This document shows, piece by piece, positions 1 through 5,200 of a stretch of DNA of 5,620 nucleotides (the stretch's first letter is position 1; every line of letters begins with the position of its first letter). The stretch is from Betaproteobacteria bacterium (GTDB lineage: Bacteria; Pseudomonadota; Gammaproteobacteria; Burkholderiales; Usitatibacteraceae): the NCBI GenBank assembly GCA_025362705.1, contig JANYFH010000146.1, positions 1-5,620 on the forward strand, written 5' to 3'. The position numbers and the translations under genes are program-made. The notes beneath the pieces are model-generated. The model saw only the letters and a program-made list of their open reading frames with translations. It searched no databases and was not told where the DNA came from.

Positions 1-328
1 TGCTGGCAACACCGACGCCAAGCGAAATGCGCAGGCCGTAGAAAATCGCCGAGAGCATATCGCGCCCCTGGTCGTCGGTGCCGAGAAAATATGACGTATC
101 AACAGCGGATTTTTCACCCGGTGCCAACTTGCTGTCCATCAAATCGATCTGCGCGAGATCGTAGGGATTTTGCGGCGAAATGAAAGGCGCGAAGATGGCG
201 ATCACAATTACCAGCAAAAGCATCGCAAGGCCGACAAGTGCCAATTTCGACTCGGCGAATTCGCTTGCGATTCGGCGCAGCGGGGTTTCTTCGCGCACGG
301 GTGGCGGTGTTAGCGCGGCGATTTCCAT
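1..328 (-). CDS. Peptide/nickel-type ABC transporter permease, DppC-like (partial, N-terminal 109 residues)
   Basis: This is an inner-membrane permease subunit of a family 5 peptide importer, truncated by the left edge of the window. Translated from the ATG at 328-326 it has a polar cytoplasmic N-terminus with paired arginines (residues 1-28), a first membrane segment at about 29-50 (ALVGLAMLLLVIVIAIFAPF), and a periplasmic stretch. The stretch ends in FLGTDDQGRDMLSAIFYGLR (81-100), which matches the strongly conserved LGTD-x-x-GRD-x-x-S signature of DppC/OppC proteins. Family members are about 280-300 residues, so roughly two thirds is missing. The ATG shares one base with the TAA stop of the upstream DppB-like gene (TAATG), which implies translational coupling in one operon. 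A GGGG at 337-334 and a GGGAG at 343-339 could serve as Shine-Dalgarno sequence. Family assignment is secure; the transported substrate cannot be read from this fragment. Confidence 0.93.
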   Translation of the reverse strand, partial: MEIAALTPPPVREETPLRRIASEFAESKLALVGLAMLLLVIVIAIFAPFISPQNPYDLAQIDLMDSKLAPGEKSAVDTSYFLGTDDQGRDMLSAIFYGLRISLGVGVAS

Positions 329-1314
329 TAGTGCCCCGCTCCCGAAGATTGCCCCAGCCGCACGCGCGGATCGAGAAACGAGTACACGATATCAACAACG
401 AAGTTGATCACGATAAACAGCATCACGATCACCATCAGATACGCCACGATTACAGGCCGGTCGAGCTGGTTGATTGAGTCGATAAGTAGCTTGCCAGTGC
501 CAGGCCAGGCGAATATGGATTCGGTGACAATGGCGAATGCGATGACCGAGCCGAACTCCAACCCAATCACGGTGACGATGGGGATCATGATATTTTTCAG
601 CACGTGTACACCGATCACACGCAATTGCGAAAGCCCTTTTGCGCGCGCGAATTTCACGTAATCCTGCAGCAAAGCTTCACGCGTTTGCGCGCGCGTGAGG
701 CGAATCAGCAATGAAAGCTTGAACAGCGCCAGGTTCAGCGCGGGCATGAATAAATGCGTGATGCCGTCCCAGGTCAAAAAACTCACCTGCAAACCCAGCA
801 AGCTCACCGTTTCGCCGCGCCCGTTGGACGGTAGCCAGCCCAGGTAAACGGAAAAAAACATGATCAGCACCAGCCCTACCCAAAAGGTCGGCAGCGAAAA
901 GCCGACGATGGAACCCGCCATGATGCTGCGACCGATAAAACCATCCGGCTTCAAACCGGCGACGAGTCCGAGCGGAATGCCGATGAAGACAGCCATCAAC
1001 ATAGCGACAAGCGCCAGTTCAATCGTCGCCGGCATTTTGGTGAGAATAAGTTCCAGTGCAGGAACGCCGAATACAAACGAGCGGCCAAGGTCGCCGGAAA
1101 GCGCGCCCTTCAGGAACACCGCATATTGCGCATAGAGTGGCTTGTCCAAACCCAGCGCCACGGTGGCGCGCAGTTTCTCGATTTCATCCGCCTGTGGGTT
1201 CACCAGGAGTTCCACCGGATTGCCGATGGCAAACACGCCGAGGAATACCAGCAGCGACATCACCAGCAGCACAAAGCCGGATTGGGTGAGACGACGGAGG
1301 GTATAGGCGAACAT
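328..1314 (-). CDS. Peptide/nickel-type ABC transporter permease, DppB-like
   Basis: This is the partner inner-membrane permease of the DppC-like protein, 328 residues long, the usual DppB length. It opens with MFAYTLRRLTQSGFVLLVMS, a typical DppB start in which an arginine pair precedes the first membrane helix (about 12-30). Further helices lie at about 99-120, 130-158, 186-206, 243-268 and 288-312. The cytoplasmic EAA-type loop that contacts the ATPase is visible at 218-241 (DYVKFARAKGLSQ...). The family motif ESIFAWPGTGKLLIDSI (265-281) and the C-terminal DPRVRLG (315-321) are both present. The frame stays open upstream to an ATG at 1560, but the extra 82 residues have no family resemblance and would run into the divergent methyltransferase gene, so I chose the ATG at 1314-1312. 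The upstream Shine-Dalgarno is weak (GGGCGG about 12 bases away). Its stop overlaps the next permease start. Substrate, whether oligopeptide, dipeptide, glutathione or another, is undetermined. Confidence 0.94.
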   Translation of the reverse strand: MFAYTLRRLTQSGFVLLVMSLLVFLGVFAIGNPVELLVNPQADEIEKLRATVALGLDKPLYAQYAVFLKGALSGDLGRSFVFGVPALELILTKMPATIELALVAMLMAVFIGIPLGLVAGLKPDGFIGRSIMAGSIVGFSLPTFWVGLVLIMFFSVYLGWLPSNGRGETVSLLGLQVSFLTWDGITHLFMPALNLALFKLSLLIRLTRAQTREALLQDYVKFARAKGLSQLRVIGVHVLKNIMIPIVTVIGLEFGSVIAFAIVTESIFAWPGTGKLLIDSINQLDRPVIVAYLMVIVMLFIVINFVVDIVYSFLDPRVRLGQSSGAGH

Positions 1315-1463
1315 GATGCATTCTACCGCCCGTCTGTGTGCCCACGGTTCGCCCGCCTGAAACGTATACTTGTCGCAAATGCTGGCACTAGCATACAGTC
1401 GCAGGTTGCGACCATTTGCCTTGTCAGATCGTGGTACTCCCAATTTTCTATACCGGCCCCAGC
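1315..1463. other. Divergent intergenic region with short inverted repeats
   Basis: This 149-base stretch separates the divergent permease operon from the methyltransferase gene and should carry both promoters. It contains a tight perfect hairpin at 1398-1412 (GTCGCA-GGT-TGCGAC) next to the right arm of a wider inverted repeat (GCAAATG 1375-1381 with CATTTGC 1413-1419). A smaller pair, ATGCT 1379-1383 with AGCAT 1390-1394, overlaps it. The repeats could be operator half-sites or RNA structure in the leader of the permease transcript. I found no strong sigma-70 promoter facing the permeases. Repeats this short are not rare by chance in a region of this size. Confidence 0.35.
1421..1452 (+). 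promoter_or_regulatory. Weak candidate promoter for the methyltransferase gene
   Basis: TTGTCA (1421-1426) matches five of six bases of the -35 consensus. A T/A-rich TTTTCTATA (1444-1452) follows and could supply a -10 element. No hexamer in it is both well matched and ideally spaced: TTTTCT has 17-base spacing but only three matches, and TCTATA is 20 bases away. If it is used, transcription would begin only a few bases before the ATG at 1464, which fits the lack of any Shine-Dalgarno there. This is low confidence. Confidence 0.25.
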
Positions 1464-2516
1464 ATGACAACAGAAGCACCGCCACCGCATGTGCGTCGCA
1501 AGCGTTACCGCGGTACGCACCCGCGCAAATTCGAAGAGAAATACAAGGAACTGAATCCACAGAAGTTTGCGACTGATGTAGAAAAAGTAATCGCGCGCGG
1601 GCAAACTCCGGCTGGTATGCATCGCTCGATCTGTGTCGATGAAATCCTCGCGATATTGAATCCGCAACCCGGCGAAACCGCGCTGGATGCGACGCTAGGC
1701 TTCGGCGGTCACACGCAGGCGATTTTGCCGCGGCTGCTTCCCGGTGGCAGGTTGTTCGCCGTCGATGTGGATGCCATCGAATTGCCGCGTACCGAGATGC
1801 GTTTGCGCAACGCCGGTTTTTCGGAAAATGAATTGATCATTCGAGAAATGAATTTCTCCCAAATCGATGAACTACTTCCTGACGCGGGCGGCGGATTTGA
1901 TTGCATCCTCGCCGACCTCGGCGTTTCATCGATGCAGCTTGATAACCCGGCACGTGGCTTTTCATACAAGAACGATGGACCGCTCGATCTGCGCTTGAAC
2001 CCGCTGCGCAGCGCACCTGCTTCCGCGCTGTTGCAATCAATGACTGCACAGGAATTGGCTGCACTCCTGACCAATAACGCCGATGAACTCCATGCGGAAC
2101 TGATTGCGCAGGAAATAAAAAAAAGCAAATCACCGATAGTCACCACGCGGCAATTGGCAGACACCATTCGTACCGCACTCAAAGATTTTCCCGACGCAAA
2201 GAAACAGAAGAGAACATTGGCGCGCACTTTCATGGCGTTGCGTATCGCGGTCAACGATGAATTTGCCGTATTGGATCGCTTCCTGAATGTGTTGCCCGCT
2301 TGTATGAAACCGAATGCCCGAGTGGCGGTGCTGACTTTTCATTCTGGCGAAGACAGGAGAGTCGAGCAAGTATTTGAAAAATCTTTCCGCTCGGGAATTT
2401 ATTCGAGCGTGGCGCCGGAGCCAATGCGGCCATCGCCGGAAGAGCAACGAAGCAATACCCGCTCTGCACCCGCGAGATTGCGATGGGCGATCCGGTCGAG
2501 CCTTCCAGTAGACTGA
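1464..2516 (+). CDS. rsmH: RsmH/MraW-family SAM-dependent methyltransferase (16S rRNA C1402 N4-methyltransferase family), extended paralogue type
   Basis: The RsmH family N4-methylates C1402 of 16S rRNA in the ribosomal decoding centre using S-adenosylmethionine. This 350-residue protein carries the family landmarks in order: substrate-pocket HRSICVDEIL (53-62), SAM motif I DATLGFGGHT (75-84), acidic motif FAVDVDAIE (98-106), ADLGVSSMQLDNPARGFSY (150-168) followed by DGPLDLRLN (171-179), RTFMALRIAVNDEF (254-267), and VLTFHSGEDRRVEQVF (289-304). It ends with a basic RSAPARLRWAIR tail. Compared with ordinary RsmH (about 310 residues) it has an N-terminal basic extension of about 50 residues (RRKRYRGTHP... 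11-20) and reads FHSGED where the canonical enzyme usually has FHSLED. From memory these traits mark a second RsmH-like lineage found in various bacteria, whose exact target I do not know. None of the usual mraZ, ftsL or ftsI neighbours is present. The ATG at 1464 is chosen because it precedes the extension. The frame is open to 1416, but those 16 residues look non-native. No Shine-Dalgarno is visible. Family membership is secure, but the C1402 target is inferred. Confidence 0.9.
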   Translation: MTTEAPPPHVRRKRYRGTHPRKFEEKYKELNPQKFATDVEKVIARGQTPAGMHRSICVDEILAILNPQPGETALDATLGFGGHTQAILPRLLPGGRLFAVDVDAIELPRTEMRLRNAGFSENELIIREMNFSQIDELLPDAGGGFDCILADLGVSSMQLDNPARGFSYKNDGPLDLRLNPLRSAPASALLQSMTAQELAALLTNNADELHAELIAQEIKKSKSPIVTTRQLADTIRTALKDFPDAKKQKRTLARTFMALRIAVNDEFAVLDRFLNVLPACMKPNARVAVLTFHSGEDRRVEQVFEKSFRSGIYSSVAPEPMRPSPEEQRSNTRSAPARLRWAIRSSLPVD

Positions 2517-2561
2517 CGGGATTCAACCTGCCAGTTGTAAGATCATCAATCTGACGCCGAC

Positions 2562-2565
2562 GAGG
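2562..2565 (+). promoter_or_regulatory. Ribosome binding site of the cytochrome c gene
   Basis: GAGG followed by AAA lies nine bases before the ATG at 2575, and it fixes that start. An ATG five bases further upstream (2570) is followed directly by a TAA and cannot be used. The 58-base gap after the methyltransferase stop holds no evident terminator and only a poor promoter match, so the two genes may share a transcript. Confidence 0.6.
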
Positions 2566-2574
2566 AAACATGTA

Positions 2575-3543
2575 ATGCACAGATATCTGACAGTGCTCTT
2601 GATGCCGCTGGTGACCAGCTCAATTTTTGTCGCGTTGCCATGTGTGGCGGTTGACCTGCCGACCTGGGCGTATCCCGTCAACCCACCCGACTTCAAGCCC
2701 ACACCGGACGATGGCGCCATCAGGCATGTGCCCGGCAGCACCGCCGGTTTTACATTGACGCAGCTACGCGACCTTTACGTGGCGCCTGACTGGCATCCGG
2801 AAGATCACGCGAAGATGCCGGAAATCGTCGCCCGTGGTCGCAAGCCGGAGGTGTACGCTTGCGGCTTTTGTCATCGTGCTGACGGGCCGGGTGGACCTGA
2901 GAACGCGAGCATCGCTGGGCTACCTTACGCCTACATCGTCCAGCAGATGGCTGACTACAAAAGCGGCGCGCGTTCAACCGCCCTGCCGAAAAGACTTCCT
3001 CAGGCATTGATGATTTCGCTGTCAAAGAAAATCACCGACGAAGAAGTGATGGCCGCGGCCACTTATTTCTCTTCACTCAAACCACGTTCGAACATTCGGG
3101 TTATTGAAACGAATTTTGTGCCGCAAACTTACGTTGCCGGCTGGTTTCTTGCCGATAAAAAATCGAATGAGACAGAAGCGATCGGCCAGCGGATTATCGA
3201 AGTACCGGAACACTTGGAGCAATTTGAAAGCCGCGATACGCGGGCGAACTTCATCGCCTATGCGCCGATTGGCAGCATCAAAAAGGGAGAAGCATTGGTC
3301 AGCGGAAAGGTGCCCGACAAAGCACCGGCCTGCGCGACCTGTCACGGTGCGGATTTACGCGGAATGGCCGCGACGCCGTCGATTTCCGGGCGGTCTCCGT
3401 CATACGTGATTCGTCAGCTTTACGAGTTGCAGGCAGGCATCCGCGCCGGACCAAGCGCGCCGCTCATGAAGCCAGCCGTCGATAAGCTAAGCCTAGATGA
3501 CATGATCTCTATTGCGGCCTACCTGGCTTCGCGTGCGCACTAA
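2575..3543 (+). CDS. Secreted diheme class I cytochrome c (c4/c553-like)
   Basis: This is a 322-residue periplasmic electron-transfer protein. A short signal peptide (about 1-25, hydrophobic core LTVLLMPLVTSSIFVALPCVA) exports it. The mature protein starts with an unusual proline-rich, heme-free segment including WAYPVNPPDF (31-40), which runs to about residue 90. Two heme-attachment sites follow: CGFCH at 96-100 (bases 2860-2874) and CATCH at 253-257 (3331-3345). Each begins a cytochrome c fold ending in the family's A-x-YF/YL helix (AAATYFSSL 160-168; IAAYLAS 313-319). Likely axial methionines are M146 (QALMISLS) and M298 (APLMKPAV), each placed before the closing helix as in cytochrome c4. 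A roughly 65-residue linker (171-235) separates the domains. Heme attachment would need the Ccm or Ccs system, not in this window. No dehydrogenase, oxidase or nitrogen-oxide reductase partner is adjacent, so its electron donor and acceptor are unknown. It lies downstream of the methyltransferase gene on the same strand and converges on the peptide-binding-protein gene. Confidence 0.92.
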   Translation: MHRYLTVLLMPLVTSSIFVALPCVAVDLPTWAYPVNPPDFKPTPDDGAIRHVPGSTAGFTLTQLRDLYVAPDWHPEDHAKMPEIVARGRKPEVYACGFCHRADGPGGPENASIAGLPYAYIVQQMADYKSGARSTALPKRLPQALMISLSKKITDEEVMAAATYFSSLKPRSNIRVIETNFVPQTYVAGWFLADKKSNETEAIGQRIIEVPEHLEQFESRDTRANFIAYAPIGSIKKGEALVSGKVPDKAPACATCHGADLRGMAATPSISGRSPSYVIRQLYELQAGIRAGPSAPLMKPAVDKLSLDDMISIAAYLASRAH

Positions 3544-3559
3544 GCGCGCCTACGATTTT
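3533..3559 (+). terminator. Possible weak intrinsic terminator of the cytochrome c gene
   Basis: GTGCGC (3533-3538) can pair with GCGCGC (3544-3549), including one G-U pair, around the five-base loop ACTAA. The loop contains the cytochrome stop codon. A TTTT run comes only at 3556-3559, seven bases past the stem, so this is a poor match to a classical rho-independent terminator. It matters because the convergent gene ends at 3550, leaving no other room for a terminator in the six-base gap. Confidence 0.25.
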
Positions 3560-5121
3560 CCTGTCGACTTGATCATCAAGGCATTGAACCGCCTCTGCGC
3601 ACGCGGCGTAACCATCAATCCCTTCTTCGCAGCGAAATCAAAGATCGGATAGAACACCGGAATCAATGGCTGATCGTTCATCGCAAACCGAATAGCACGC
3701 CCAAGCAAATCGTCACGGCGTTCGGCATCCATCGTTTGCAGCGCATCGGCAAGCAATTGATCGACGATGGTATTCGTATAGCGGGTGCGATTGGCGGTGC
3801 CGAAACCTTTGGCCGGGATCGAACTGGCGACCAGCGCGCGCAAGCTGTTGGCGGCTTCTTCGGCACCGTATTGCGCGGCGAAGGCACTGAAATCCTGCTT
3901 GGAAGCACGTGAGAAAAACAGGCTGCCGGGCAGCGTCTCGACTTCCGCTTTCAAACCCAGCCGCGTCCACATCTGTGCGATCGCTTGTGCAACCGATGCA
4001 TCGTTGGGATAGCGATCATTGGTGGCGTGCAGCACAATGCGAAATCCGTCCGCCCAGCCGGCTTCTTTCAATAGCGCCTGCGCTTTCATGAGATCAAATG
4101 GATCCGGCTTCAGGCCTTTGAGCGAGCCGGGAAACTGCTCGCCCAGCAATTGCGCCGCCGCAATACCGCTGCCATCCATCATGCGCGTGACGATCAACGC
4201 ACGATTGATGGCGAGCGACAAGGCTTTGCGCACACGAACATCCTTGAGCGGATTCTTGTCGAGTGGTTTGCCATCTTTGGCGGTGACAAAAGGTGAAACA
4301 TCGCGCGCTGAATCGAGTGCGATGTAATGCACCAGCGCCGCCGGGCCGCGGAATAATACAAACTTGCCGTCGCTTTTGATGCGCGCCAGATCGGCGCTCG
4401 GAACGGCGTCGATCACATCGACCTGGCCGGACAAAAGTGCCGCCAGTCGCGTCGGGTCTTTGGCGATGACGCGTTCGGTTACTTTGGCCCAGGTCGGTTT
4501 TGCTCCCCAGTATTTATCGAAACGTTCGACGACGAGTTGCTCGCCATTCTTCCATTCGACCAGCTTGTACTGCCCGGTTCCGATCGCGGCTTTACCGGAA
4601 TTGAAATCCTGCGTGCTCATTCCCTTGGCAGCACTTGCCGAAACGATGAACACGTTGGCGAGATCGTTCGGCAGCATCGGTGTCGGTGTGAACGTTTTCA
4701 TCTGGATCGTGTAGTCATCCAGCTTGACGATTTTTTCGACGCTGCGGGTGAACTGCGAGAAAGAGTTGGGAGAATTTGGCACATTCGGTACGCGCTCCCA
4801 GGTAAAGATTACATCATCGGCGGTGAAGGGTGCGCCGTTGTGAAATACCACCCCCTTACGCAGTTTGATTTCCCAGGTGAGGTTGTCGATATTCTTCCAG
4901 GACGCTGCGAGCTGCGGGCGCGGCACCAGTTTCTCGTCGAGCGCGGCGAGTCTCTCGTAAATCAATTCGTGCGAAGAGCCGGTGGGAAAGGCCGCAAAAA
5001 AATGCGGATCGAGGGTATTGAGTTCGAGCTTGGTTCCCATCATGAGGTTTTGTGCGCTGGCGGATGCTGCACATACCGACAAAGCAAGCGCGAAACAAAT
5101 GGCAAGACGACGAGCGAGCAT
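3550..5121 (-). CDS. Periplasmic peptide-binding protein of ABC importer (family 5 solute-binding protein, DppA/OppA-like)
   Basis: This captures peptides or related solutes in the periplasm and delivers them to a DppBC-type permease. The 523-residue length is typical. A Sec signal peptide (MLARRLAICFALALSVCAAS...) has a predicted cleavage after ASA at 23/24. C17 follows a valine, not the small residue of a lipobox, so a lipoprotein is unlikely. Family 5 landmarks follow: LDPHF (38-42), YERLA near 55-59, PQLAASW (69-75), LRKGVVFHNGAPFTADDVIF (87-106), GTGQYKLVEW (181-190), DKYWG (202-206), DVRVRKALSLAINR (294-307), LLKEAGWADGF (350-360) and PLIPVFYP (485-492). The ATG at 5121-5119 has a good Shine-Dalgarno (AGGA, seven bases away) and a strong promoter. 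The gene is monocistronic as far as the window shows. The DppB/DppC-like genes on the same strand lie about 2.2 kb further on, beyond two opposite-strand genes. The partnership with those permeases is inferred, and the ligand is unknown. Confidence 0.95.
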   Translation of the reverse strand: MLARRLAICFALALSVCAASASAQNLMMGTKLELNTLDPHFFAAFPTGSSHELIYERLAALDEKLVPRPQLAASWKNIDNLTWEIKLRKGVVFHNGAPFTADDVIFTWERVPNVPNSPNSFSQFTRSVEKIVKLDDYTIQMKTFTPTPMLPNDLANVFIVSASAAKGMSTQDFNSGKAAIGTGQYKLVEWKNGEQLVVERFDKYWGAKPTWAKVTERVIAKDPTRLAALLSGQVDVIDAVPSADLARIKSDGKFVLFRGPAALVHYIALDSARDVSPFVTAKDGKPLDKNPLKDVRVRKALSLAINRALIVTRMMDGSGIAAAQLLGEQFPGSLKGLKPDPFDLMKAQALLKEAGWADGFRIVLHATNDRYPNDASVAQAIAQMWTRLGLKAEVETLPGSLFFSRASKQDFSAFAAQYGAEEAANSLRALVASSIPAKGFGTANRTRYTNTIVDQLLADALQTMDAERRDDLLGRAIRFAMNDQPLIPVFYPIFDFAAKKGLMVTPRAQRRFNALMIKSTGKS

Positions 5122-5128
5122 GGCGGAT

Positions 5129-5132
5129 TCCT
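5129..5132 (-). promoter_or_regulatory. Ribosome binding site of the peptide-binding-protein gene
   Basis: On the minus strand AGGA lies within TCAGGAATCC, seven bases before the ATG at 5121. The spacing is near ideal and supports this start, which also leaves a complete signal peptide. Confidence 0.65.
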
Positions 5133-5147
5133 GAGATGGGTTGAACG

Positions 5148-5177
5148 ATTATCCGCGCACGCCGGTAGCAGGGTCAA
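5148..5177 (-). promoter_or_regulatory. Sigma-70-type promoter of the peptide-binding-protein gene
   Basis: Read on the minus strand, TTGACC (5177-5172) matches five of six -35 bases. GATAAT (5153-5148) matches five of six -10 bases, with an 18-base spacer. Transcription would start near 5141, giving a leader of about 20 bases that contains the AGGA site. This is the best promoter match in the window and suggests the binding-protein gene is transcribed from its own promoter, independently of the permeases. Confidence 0.65.
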
Positions 5178-5188
5178 TGCACAATCGT

Positions 5189-5194
5189 TATCAT
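5189..5194 (+). promoter_or_regulatory. Candidate -10 element for the MlrC-like gene
   Basis: TATCAT matches five of six -10 bases and ends six bases before the ATG at 5201, so transcription could begin at or next to the start codon. No good -35 is visible at 16-18 bases upstream. That stretch overlaps the -35 side of the opposite-facing promoter, so the two promoters would compete or be co-regulated. This is low confidence. Confidence 0.25.
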
Positions 5195-5200
5195 GGCGTA

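Noticed and set aside
1416..1463. 16-residue upstream extension of the methyltransferase frame
   Set aside because: No ribosome binding site precedes it, the added residues are hydrophobic and unlike the basic N-terminus, and the frame start would lie inside the candidate promoter and inverted repeat.
1315..1560. 82-residue upstream extension of the DppB-like frame
   Set aside because: The DppB family starts at the MFAYTLRR segment. The extension has no membrane-protein or family features and would overlap the methyltransferase coding region by 97 bases.
1323..1667. Minus-strand frame of 114 codons spanning the divergent intergenic region
   Set aside because: Most of it is opposite the methyltransferase N-terminus. 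There is no recognisable domain and no Shine-Dalgarno support.
1709..2254. Minus-strand open frame of 181 codons inside the methyltransferase gene
   Set aside because: It lies wholly opposite conserved RsmH motifs and is rich in serine and arginine. It is best explained as a shadow of the real gene.
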